From assembly GCA_023434145.1 (NCBI GenBank), contig JAEYTI010000244.1, positions 1 to 55,554 on the forward strand: a stretch of DNA of 55,554 nucleotides, written 5' to 3'. Position numbers and translations under genes: made by a program. The stretch is from Chloroflexota bacterium. GTDB taxonomy: Bacteria > Chloroflexota > Anaerolineae > Anaerolineales > Anaerolineaceae. Shown piece after piece: positions 14,625 to 21,953 of the stretch (position 1 is the stretch's first letter; each line of letters begins with the position of its first letter). The notes under the pieces were generated by a model. It saw nothing but the letters and a program-made list of their open reading frames with translations, made no database searches and was not told where the DNA came from.

Positions 14625-15323
14625 ATGAAAGAGAATTCGAAGATCGTCTTGCTGGTAGTCCTCGCCTTCTTGCTGGTAATGACGGCCTGTACGCGACAGG
14701 CCTCTACAGCACCAGTGAGTCAGCCGTCCCCTACCGCCGATGTCCCCTTCCCCGTCAGCACGCCGGGCCTGGGCGCATTTGGGACTCAGACGGCCATTGC
14801 CAGCACACCGGCCGACACGCTGCCTACGAACACTGCGCAGGTAACGGTTGAGACGTTGGTTGCTCCCACTACCGACACCGAAACGGGTGGCGGCGTTGTG
14901 CAGCCCCCAGATGGCACGGGCGGCGAGGTAGCTGCGCCGACAGCGCAGGTGGTACCGGCTGGTCCAATCCCAGAGGTGGTTCGCCCCTCCTCCTACACGC
15001 TGCAGAAGGGTGAATGGCCCATCTGCGTTGCCCGCCGCTTCAACTTGGATATCTCAACCTTCTTCAGCACCAACGGCCTGTCGATGTCTTCAAAGCCGGC
15101 CGCTGGCACCGTTTTGAGAATCCCTGCGGAAGGCTCTTGGAACACCGGTGTGTATGGTCAGCGCGCGCTGCGCCCGCACCCCACCACCTACACCGTCGGT
15201 TCCGGCGATTCGATCTACTCGATCGCCTGCTACTACGGCGATGTTGACCCCAGCCAGATTCGCGCGGCAAACAACCTCACCTCGGATGCCTTGACAACCG
15301 GCACTGTTTTGCAGATCCCGTAA
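14625..15323 (+). CDS. LysM-domain lipoprotein
   Basis: 232 aa. The N-terminal signal (IVLLVVLAFLLVMTAC) ends in a lipobox-like VMTAC, so it is probably lipid-anchored. A Thr/Pro/Ser-rich linker spans residues ~25-120. Two LysM-like modules follow: SYTLQKGEWPICVARRFNLD and TYTVGSGDSIYSIACYYGDV, the latter ending TGTVLQIP. LysM binds N-acetylglucosamine polymers such as peptidoglycan, which fits a cell-surface protein. A good site AAGGAG precedes ATG 14625. No catalytic domain is present. Confidence 0.88.
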   Translation: MKENSKIVLLVVLAFLLVMTACTRQASTAPVSQPSPTADVPFPVSTPGLGAFGTQTAIASTPADTLPTNTAQVTVETLVAPTTDTETGGGVVQPPDGTGGEVAAPTAQVVPAGPIPEVVRPSSYTLQKGEWPICVARRFNLDISTFFSTNGLSMSSKPAAGTVLRIPAEGSWNTGVYGQRALRPHPTTYTVGSGDSIYSIACYYGDVDPSQIRAANNLTSDALTTGTVLQIP

Positions 15324-15394
15324 CTTGCGGCTGACCCCGGCACGATAGAAAACATGCAGTGCGCTCTTGAGCGCAAAAGAAATTTCGGTTACGA

Positions 15395-15426
15395 TTGGGC
15401 CGTCCTAACAGCATTGGACGGCCTAA
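15395..15426. repeat. Short hairpin upstream of the NUDIX gene
   Basis: GGCCGTCC at 15398-15405 pairs with GGACGGCC at 15416-15423 and is extended by weaker pairs. The arm matches that of 12188-12218. A tiny GCGCTC-TT-GAGCGC hairpin lies just before it at 15361-15374. Confidence 0.6.
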
Positions 15427-15446
15427 ATTCTTTAAAGGATACCCCC

Positions 15447-15995
15447 ATGCCCCATACTCCGATCGGTGAAGAGTTGATCTATCATGGCCGCGTGTTTGAC
15501 CTTGTCCGCGCGACCTTCCGGCTGCCGAACGAAAAAGAGCACACTTACGATCTGGTGAAACACCACGGCGCGGTCACGATCGTTCCACTAGATGACCAGG
15601 GCAGGATCTGGTTTGTACGCCAGTTCCGTATTGGCGCCGGCGATACGCTACTAGAGCTGCCTGCCGGGCTGCTAGAAGAAGATGAATCGCCTGAGGCTTG
15701 CGCTGCCCGAGAGGTTCAGGAAGAAATCGGCATGGCGGCGCGAACCATCGAAGCACTGGGGTCATTCTACATGGTTCCAGGCTACTCCACCGAAAAGTTG
15801 ACTGCCTTTCTGGCGACCGGGCTGTATGAATCTGTACTGCCGGGTGACGAAGACGAGTTTTTGGAAGGCGTTGGCATCCCCGCGGGTGAGGTCTTTGCGA
15901 TGATCCGCGCCGGCGAGCTGCAAGATGGCAAAACGCTAGCGGCGCTGCTGCTAGCCCTGCCGCGGCTGGCCCACCTGCCCGGTGTGATGGAATAA
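15447..15995 (+). CDS. NUDIX hydrolase, ADP-ribose pyrophosphatase type
   Basis: 182 aa. The NUDIX box is complete, from GLLEEDESPEAC to AAREVQEEIGM (GX5EX7REXXEEXG). The preceding PLDDQGRIWFVRQFRIG and the family ending PGYSTEKLTAFLATGL are typical of ADP-ribose pyrophosphatases (NudF/YqkG-like). It would cleave ADP-ribose to AMP and ribose 5-phosphate in the cytosol. ATG 15447 follows AAAGGAT. The stop TAA adjoins the outer arm of the inverted repeat at 15995-16085. Confidence 0.92.
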   Translation: MPHTPIGEELIYHGRVFDLVRATFRLPNEKEHTYDLVKHHGAVTIVPLDDQGRIWFVRQFRIGAGDTLLELPAGLLEEDESPEACAAREVQEEIGMAARTIEALGSFYMVPGYSTEKLTAFLATGLYESVLPGDEDEFLEGVGIPAGEVFAMIRAGELQDGKTLAALLLALPRLAHLPGVME

Positions 15996-16085
15996 GAACC
16001 TATCCGAAAATTGTTTGGTGTTTGTTGATCGGGTGGCGTAGCCACCCGATCAACAAACACAAGTAATATTTTTCGGATAGGTTCT
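15995..16085. repeat. 91-bp two-tier inverted repeat
   Basis: Outer arms 15995-16010/16070-16085 (16 bp) and inner arms 16018-16037/16041-16060 (20 bp, GTA spacer). The outer arm resembles that of the 74-bp palindrome at 2291. Confidence 0.92.
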
Positions 16086-16123
16086 AAGCTGGTATTTTGT
16101 GGCATGATTTAAGACCAAAATAC

Positions 16124-16152
16124 TGGACGAATTGTCCGACCCCGCCTACAAT
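16124..16152 (+). promoter_or_regulatory. Candidate promoter of the 157-aa membrane protein
   Basis: TGGACG (16124-16129), a 17-base spacer and TACAAT (16147-16152) fit a housekeeping promoter. GGAC-GAATT-GTCC overlaps the -35 box as a small inverted repeat and could be an operator. Confidence 0.45.
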
Positions 16153-16199
16153 TAAGGGTAGTATGCAATTACGTCACCGACAAGGGGAGTAACCCAAAC

Positions 16200-16673
16200 A
16201 TGTTCTATACCATCGTTCTTACGCTGCACAACATTCTACGCTGGGTCGTTCTGATCGCCGCCCTGCTCACCATCATCCGCTCAATCAACGGCCTGCGCTT
16301 CAAGCGCGGCTGGACAGCATCGGATAACAAAGCAAGTATGTGGTACGTCAGCTTTTTGGATATCCAACTGCTGCTGGGACTGCTTCTCTACTTTGTCCTT
16401 AGCCCGGTCACCACAGCAGCCCTGCAGAACTTCGGCGGCGCAATGGGCAACAGCTCTGTACGCTTCTTCCTCATTGAACACTCAGTGATGATGTTCATCG
16501 CCGTGGTGGTGGCGCATGTGGGCCGCACGCTGGTAAAGCGCGCCGCCGATGCTGCCGCCAAGCACCGCCGCAACGCCATCTGGATGGCAATCAGCATTAT
16601 CATTGTGCTCGCATCGATCCCGTGGCCATTCTATCCCGCCGCCCGCCCGCTGCTGCGCTTCTTTGGACTGTAA
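16200..16673 (+). CDS. Four-helix membrane protein (cytochrome b-like)
   Basis: 157 aa. Four hydrophobic segments, with His residues at the start of the first helix (LHNILRWVVLIAALLTII), in the third (FFLIEHSVMMFIAVVVAHVG) and a basic loop before the last. Paired His in helices is compatible with haem b binding, but this is not proven. Similar proteins are known mainly as uncharacterised membrane proteins. AAGGGGAG precedes ATG 16200. A predicted promoter sits at 16124-16152 and two stacked hairpins follow the stop. Confidence 0.7.
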   Translation: MFYTIVLTLHNILRWVVLIAALLTIIRSINGLRFKRGWTASDNKASMWYVSFLDIQLLLGLLLYFVLSPVTTAALQNFGGAMGNSSVRFFLIEHSVMMFIAVVVAHVGRTLVKRAADAAAKHRRNAIWMAISIIIVLASIPWPFYPAARPLLRFFGL

Positions 16674-16684
16674 AAAAGGAGAAA

Positions 16685-16721
16685 GAGCGTGTTGAAAACG
16701 CAAAACGTTTTCAACACGCTC
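16685..16721. repeat. 37-bp hairpin
   Basis: 16-bp perfect arms GAGCGTGTTGAAAACG with spacer CAAAA. Its last base is the first base of the 72-bp palindrome that follows. Confidence 0.9.
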
Positions 16722-16792
16722 CTCAATATTAAAAGACAAAAAGAGTGGCCCACCGCGCGGTGGGCCACTCTTTTTGTCTTTTAATATTGAGG
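16721..16792. repeat. Perfect 72-bp palindrome
   Basis: Bases 16721-16756 pair one by one with 16792-16757, with no spacer; the centre is CCGCGCGG. It lies between convergent genes (membrane protein on plus, signalling operon on minus). Inner A and T tracts beside the GC-rich centre would suit a two-way terminator. Confidence 0.95.
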
Positions 16793-16805
16793 CAACCCTG
16801 CTCAA

Positions 16806-17201
16806 TTAGTACGAAGCGTCGTTCTGAGCCGCCTCGAGCAAGCCCTCAACGCGAGCCCACAGTTCGCGAATATTGATCGGCTTAGACATATACACGTCAC
16901 AACCGGCTTCCAGTGCCTTTTCCGCGTCACCTTTCAGCGCATTGGCCGTGATGGCGATAATCGGCACATACAGCAAGTGCTGGTTGCCGCTGGCGCGTAG
17001 GCGGCGGGCGATCTCGTAGCCGTCGATATCGGGCAGGTTGATATCCAGCAGGATCAGGTCAGGGTTTATCTCCTCTGCCTTCTTGAGCCCATCCGTACCA
17101 TTCGGCATCCCCACCAGTGTATGGCCGATTGCTTCGATGGCACGCCGTACGAGCGTCATGTTATCGGGGTTATCCTCGATATACAAGATGGTTGCTTTCA
17201 T
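16806..17201 (-). CDS. Single-domain response regulator, DivK-like
   Basis: 131 aa, a receiver domain only. Acidic pair E9/D10 (LYIEDN), phosphoacceptor D53 (LILLDINLPDIDG), T85 (IAITANA) and K107 (MSKPI) are all present, so it should be phosphorylated normally. The sequence is of the DivK/PleD-receiver type and has no output domain. It is the last gene of the signalling operon, and its ATG overlaps the stop of the PLP-receiver fusion by four bases, implying coupled translation. A likely role is as a diffusible phosphate carrier or a switch acting on another protein. Confidence 0.93.
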   Translation of the reverse strand: MKATILYIEDNPDNMTLVRRAIEAIGHTLVGMPNGTDGLKKAEEINPDLILLDINLPDIDGYEIARRLRASGNQHLLYVPIIAITANALKGDAEKALEAGCDVYMSKPINIRELWARVEGLLEAAQNDASY

Positions 17202-18862
17202 GAAAGTTTCTCCTTCTCTTCCGGCTTGCCTTTCTGCTCGATCACTTCAACAACCTGGTTCACAAACGCCCGGACTGGGATAGAACCCTTCTGATACAAC
17301 CCTTCGATATTCCCGTTCAGCCGCCGCTGATCTTCCGGATTGATATCTTTCGCGCTCACCACAATCACCGGAATGGCAGATGTCCGTGGATCTAACTTCA
17401 GCGCTTCCATCACGCTAAAACCGTCCATTTCTGGCATGGTCAGATCCAAAATTATTAGATCGGGAAGGCGCTGGCGTGCTTCCGCTAATCCTTCTAAGCC
17501 GTTTTTCGCGTGGAACACCCGATACGATTTGCGTGCCTCCAAAAACCGGCGGATCAGCGTAGCGTCATCCGAGTTATCGTCTACCAATAAAATGGTCTTT
17601 GTCTTTTCATCAAGATTTTCCAGGGCAGCGATAAGGCCCTCTTGGGGGACGGGGAGTTGCTGCTCGCTGAGCGTCACATCGACCCGCCACTGGTCACCCA
17701 GCACATGCTTCTCTACTGGGAAGGTGTGCCCGGTGCAGTTAACCACAACCAGTTCGTCCGACCCAATCGTTCCCTGGCGGATCATCTTTTCCGTTCCAGC
17801 GAAAGCGACAGCAGCAGCGGGTTCGGCTGCCGTGCCTTCCGCTTTCGCCAGCCGCAGCATCGCCTGGAACGCCTCCGTATCCGAGACACTTTCCATTGTA
17901 CCACCTGTGCGCATTAGCAAGGTGTGCAGGTACGTATAAATTTTGCCTGGGTCGCCAGTAGAAAGGATGGCGATTCGCGTTGCAGGGATCACCGGATCGG
18001 CGACCGATTTTCCCGCATGGAAGGCCTGTACCATGGGCGCGCAGCCTTCGGCCTGAATAATGCCAATTTTCGGGATGCGATCGATTAACCCAGTCTCGTA
18101 CAGTTCCTGGAAGCCGTGATAAACGCCCAGCGGGCCTAATCCGCCGCTTACCGCCTGAATATACCAATCGGGCGCCTGCCAGCCGAGCTGTTCGACAATC
18201 TCGTAGGCAATCGTCTTCATTGCCTCGCGCGCGGGGATGCTGTTCGCGCCGCGATCATATAACAAGCCCCGCCGGGTAGCAAATTCCGCGGCGATCTCCT
18301 TGGTCTGATCGTACGTGCCCGAAACCTTCACCACTTCCGCGCCGTATAAGGCCGCTTCGCGCAGCTTCTCCTGAGGCACAAGACTGGTCATGAATACCCA
18401 CAGCTTGATGCCCAGGCGCGCGCATGCCGCCGCATATGCTACAGCCGCATTGCCGGTTGAGGCAATGACGCATTCGCGCACGCCCGCCTCATACATCGCC
18501 GAGACGGAGATAACCGCCTGGCGATCTTTGAATGAGCTGGTTGGCCCATAGCGCTCGTCTTTGACGTACAGATTGGGGTGCCCTACCTGCCCGCCAAAAC
18601 GCCGTGCCTGCTGAAGCGGAGTCCAGCCAACATTTTTAAAATCCAGTGTTTCGTGTTCGAAAACTGGCAGCACATCGTGGTAGCGCCAGATGTTGTAGGA
18701 GCGACCACGCAGCCCGCGCAGCACTTCACGCTTGAAAGCAGTGTAATCATAGCGCGGTTCCATCCAGCTCGCCCCGCACGCCAAACAGATTGTCGGCGCA
18801 AGCTGTTGGTACGGCTGCTGGTTACCACACATCACACATTGAACGCACAGAGGAAACGCCAT
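17198..18862 (-). CDS. Threonine synthase-like PLP enzyme fused to a receiver domain
   Basis: 554 aa. An N-terminal zinc-ribbon-like part (CVQCVMC ... CLAC) precedes a fold-type II PLP enzyme of the threonine synthase family. K112 in SSFKDRQA is the Schiff-base lysine, STGNAAVAYA is the substrate loop and AVSGGLGPLG the cofactor phosphate loop. From about residue 425 a complete receiver domain follows (ILLVDDNSDD, phosphoacceptor D473 in IILDLTMPEMDG, then VVSAKD). Threonine synthase makes threonine from O-phosphohomoserine, but thrC-thrB at 52656-54625 covers that job. This copy sits 20 bases after a histidine kinase gene. Phosphorylation may control the enzyme, or the PLP domain may be a ligand sensor; both are inference. 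Confidence 0.92.
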   Translation of the reverse strand: MAFPLCVQCVMCGNQQPYQQLAPTICLACGASWMEPRYDYTAFKREVLRGLRGRSYNIWRYHDVLPVFEHETLDFKNVGWTPLQQARRFGGQVGHPNLYVKDERYGPTSSFKDRQAVISVSAMYEAGVRECVIASTGNAAVAYAAACARLGIKLWVFMTSLVPQEKLREAALYGAEVVKVSGTYDQTKEIAAEFATRRGLLYDRGANSIPAREAMKTIAYEIVEQLGWQAPDWYIQAVSGGLGPLGVYHGFQELYETGLIDRIPKIGIIQAEGCAPMVQAFHAGKSVADPVIPATRIAILSTGDPGKIYTYLHTLLMRTGGTMESVSDTEAFQAMLRLAKAEGTAAEPAAAVAFAGTEKMIRQGTIGSDELVVVNCTGHTFPVEKHVLGDQWRVDVTLSEQQLPVPQEGLIAALENLDEKTKTILLVDDNSDDATLIRRFLEARKSYRVFHAKNGLEGLAEARQRLPDLIILDLTMPEMDGFSVMEALKLDPRTSAIPVIVVSAKDINPEDQRRLNGNIEGLYQKGSIPVRAFVNQVVEVIEQKGKPEEKEKLS

Positions 18863-18882
18863 TTAGTCCTTCACTCCACCGG

Positions 18883-21800
18883 TTAACCCTTCACGGCTTC
18901 AAACGGTAATTCAATAATAAAGGCTGAGCCTTCGCCATTTACCCCCGTGCTCTCGGCGGTAAGATAACCACCGTGCAATTCTACTAAGCGGCGGCTAATC
19001 GGCAGCCCCAGGCCGGTTCCGCCCACTTTGCGTGTGGTTGACGTATCGACCTGGCTAAACGACTCAAACACCATCTCCAGTTTATCCGGCGGAATGCCAA
19101 TACCGGTATCCTGGAACCTTACCCAAAGGCGGCGCGCTTCTTTATCCTGGCGCACCGAAATCGTGATTCCGCCGCGTTCAGTAAACTTAACGGCATTGGA
19201 AACAACGTTAATCATTACCTGTCGCAGGCGAACGCGGTCGGCCACCACATCCAGTCGATCTTCTGAATCAGGCGCGATAAGCAGGTACAGACCTTTTTCG
19301 CGCACCAGCGAGCTGGTGATATCGATGGTCTCTTCCAGAAGATCGCGCAGCAGGAACTTGTCATAAGAGAGATTCATGCGGCCTGCCTCAATCTTCGCCA
19401 TATCGAGAACGTCGCTGATCAGGCTGAGCAGGTGCTTGCCGTTTTTCTCGATCAGGCGAATATCGTTGGCCATCGTCTCTGTTAGCGGGCCATCCAGCTC
19501 CAGCAGGAGCACATCTGCGAAGCCGAGGATCGAGTTGAGCGGGGTGCGCAGCTCGTGGCTCATATTCGCCAGGAAGGCCGACTTGAGATGGTCCAATTCC
19601 CGCAGGCGTTCAACCGTAGCTGCCTGTTCCGCGTATAACTCGGCGTTTTGCAAGGCAACCGCAACTTGCGAAGCCAGGGTGGTGTAAGTACGAGCGTCAT
19701 CGCGTGAAAAGCGGTTGACGCCCGGCGACTGCACGTTGAACACGCCCAGCAGGCGATCACCAACCACCATAGGGATGTCCATCTCCGCGCGGGATTCTGG
19801 CAGGTACGGATTGGCCACAAAACCAGGGTCGGTGGAAGTGTCGTTGACAATGATTACCTGGCGTTCGCGGGCCGCCCGCGCTGCCGGGGCAGGCGAGTCA
19901 AAATGCAGATACTGGTGCTGGTTCAGCATCATGCGGCCGATTTCACCCGAACCCGCAGCCACTTCCAGGATGCCTTCGCGCTCGCGCAGCAGATACACTT
20001 GCGCATGGTACAGGCTAAAGCTCGATTTTGTCAGGTCTACCACCGATTGGAGCAGTTCCTGCGGATCGAGGATGGTGGAAGCGGCGGTAGATACCTGCGC
20101 CACCGTCTGAAGTTCTTGCGCGCGGCGGCGTGTCTGATCGAACAGGAGCCGGTTGTTTACAACCACCGCCGCCTGGCGAGAAAGCGACGCATACAGGCGG
20201 TATTCCTGCTCGGTAAAGTTATGCGGTTGGTCCCAATGGATGAAGATCGCGCCAACCCAGCGGCTTTTGATCGCCAGCGGCAGGACGGCTACCGCCCTCG
20301 CTCCGGTTTTAACGAACAACTCGCGCGTGTCATCTTCCAGCCGCGAATCGGTATTCACATCGCTGATCAGGAAAGGATTTTCCGGATCGCGAAGGATCTT
20401 CCAATAGATGGGGTAGTCGCCCAGCAAGAAGTGAGCGCTCACCGGCACTACCTGCGCGCCCTCTTCCGGGTACCAAATAGCCGAAAGCGTTAACCCCTCG
20501 GGTTTCCCCTGGTCATCCAGCGTGACGAAGAACAGGCGGCTGTCGCGCACGCCTGAATCCCGCGAGGGCTCAGAGACCGATGAGAGCGCTTCTTCCAATG
20601 ACTGCGCCGTGCTCAGGCGGGCGCTGATTCCATACATCAGCTCGGTTTCGGCCAGGGCCTGCTCGCGCTGTTCCGCCAGGCGCAGGCCGTCCAGATGTGC
20701 ACCCAGGCGCTCGGTGATTACGTTCACCAACCCGGTAACGTCTTCCTGCTCCACAGATTTGGCGTCGACGCCCAGTTGGCCGACCACTTCCTCGCGCACT
20801 TTCAGCGGGAAGGTGCGGCGGCCCAATTGGGCAGCAGGGTCTTCCAGTGGAAAAACCCGCTGCTGATCATACTCGTATCCTAAATCCGTTTTGCCAGCAC
20901 TTGCCAAATACACCTGCCAGCTCTGGTAGGTGAGGCGGCGAATGGCTTCTTCTGTTTCGTTGCGGAAGTGGCGCGACTCTTCCAGCAGGCGTAAGTTTTC
21001 AACCTGTTGAGCCAGCCGCTGTGCGAGTGTTTCTACCAGCCCGGCATCTTCATCGTCCAGTTCTGTGCCTGCTACCTGAAGGCTTCCCAGCAGCTCGCCG
21101 CCTACACGAATAGGCGTTTTGTAGCCTTCTTCCGGAGCACTTTGGGCCACTGAAGGTTGTTCAAAAACAATATCGACCGGCGAACCATCCTGTGCCCCGG
21201 CAATCAGGGCGTTCAGGTCGATGGTAGGTTGCAATGTCTCAGTTAGATCGTGACCAGACTGCCGCGCCAGCCGCTGAAACGCCTGTTCGGCGTCTCCTCG
21301 CGAGCGTTCAGCTTCATCCAGCAGGCGCAGGGTTTCAATCTGCCGCGCCAACTGCTGGGCCACAGCATTTAACAGTTCGGCGTCATCTTCCGTCCATGTG
21401 TGTTCAGGGTCGCTTTCCAGTAGCAGCTTGCCGATATTCTCACCAGAAAGCTGGATTGCAGCGTCGAGCACGTTCTGTACGCCTTGCGTAGTGCCGATCA
21501 CCGTACCTGGCGAGTCGATCGCCTGCACATCCGATTGGTCGAACCGGAAGCCAATCTGCTCGCTGCGGTTGATGCCGTCTAAAAATTCGCTCCACCCTGA
21601 GGATGTTGGCGTGTAGGTAAGAATACTGCCATCATCCTCTTTAAACAGTTTCCCCAATATGCTCTGCGCCGCGTCCGGCCCCAGCGCCTCCTCACCAGAA
21701 GGCCCGGCGCCTTGCGCGCGACCATCGTCTGGCTGAGAAGGCGGCGCGGCGAACGATTTAGAAGCCCACTCCGGCGGTATCTGCACAGCATCACCGGCAG

Positions 21801-21894
21801 GGGGCAGTGATGCTTCCCCCTCCGAGGGCTGCGGATCGACCGGGGCGATCTCAGCGAACAATTTATCCAGGCGGTTCTTGTACTTTTTTGGCAT
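18883..21894 (-). CDS. Multi-GAF soluble sensor histidine kinase
   Basis: 1003 aa with no membrane segment. The N-terminal ~90 residues are Pro/Glu/Ala-rich and disordered-looking. Three copies of a ~105-residue W/F-L...Y-x-[FY]-[DE] module (about 98-200, 208-305 and 312-410) come next. Two GAF domains (~430-590 and ~600-760) follow. The kinase core has H780 in NMSHELRTPLNS, an N box NVVSNAVKF, and G boxes DTGIGIPPDKL and GGTGLGLPIS. It is the only gene in the operon with a kinase domain, so it probably integrates input from the three sensors encoded upstream and phosphorylates the two receivers encoded downstream. Confidence 0.93.
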   Translation of the reverse strand: MPKKYKNRLDKLFAEIAPVDPQPSEGEASLPPAGDAVQIPPEWASKSFAAPPSQPDDGRAQGAGPSGEEALGPDAAQSILGKLFKEDDGSILTYTPTSSGWSEFLDGINRSEQIGFRFDQSDVQAIDSPGTVIGTTQGVQNVLDAAIQLSGENIGKLLLESDPEHTWTEDDAELLNAVAQQLARQIETLRLLDEAERSRGDAEQAFQRLARQSGHDLTETLQPTIDLNALIAGAQDGSPVDIVFEQPSVAQSAPEEGYKTPIRVGGELLGSLQVAGTELDDEDAGLVETLAQRLAQQVENLRLLEESRHFRNETEEAIRRLTYQSWQVYLASAGKTDLGYEYDQQRVFPLEDPAAQLGRRTFPLKVREEVVGQLGVDAKSVEQEDVTGLVNVITERLGAHLDGLRLAEQREQALAETELMYGISARLSTAQSLEEALSSVSEPSRDSGVRDSRLFFVTLDDQGKPEGLTLSAIWYPEEGAQVVPVSAHFLLGDYPIYWKILRDPENPFLISDVNTDSRLEDDTRELFVKTGARAVAVLPLAIKSRWVGAIFIHWDQPHNFTEQEYRLYASLSRQAAVVVNNRLLFDQTRRRAQELQTVAQVSTAASTILDPQELLQSVVDLTKSSFSLYHAQVYLLREREGILEVAAGSGEIGRMMLNQHQYLHFDSPAPAARAARERQVIIVNDTSTDPGFVANPYLPESRAEMDIPMVVGDRLLGVFNVQSPGVNRFSRDDARTYTTLASQVAVALQNAELYAEQAATVERLRELDHLKSAFLANMSHELRTPLNSILGFADVLLLELDGPLTETMANDIRLIEKNGKHLLSLISDVLDMAKIEAGRMNLSYDKFLLRDLLEETIDITSSLVREKGLYLLIAPDSEDRLDVVADRVRLRQVMINVVSNAVKFTERGGITISVRQDKEARRLWVRFQDTGIGIPPDKLEMVFESFSQVDTSTTRKVGGTGLGLPISRRLVELHGGYLTAESTGVNGEGSAFIIELPFEAVKG

Positions 21895-21953
21895 TCCGTT
21901 TCCGCTTTATGGTTGCACTTCGAATTCGGTTCGCGTGATTTGCGGGCCTCACC

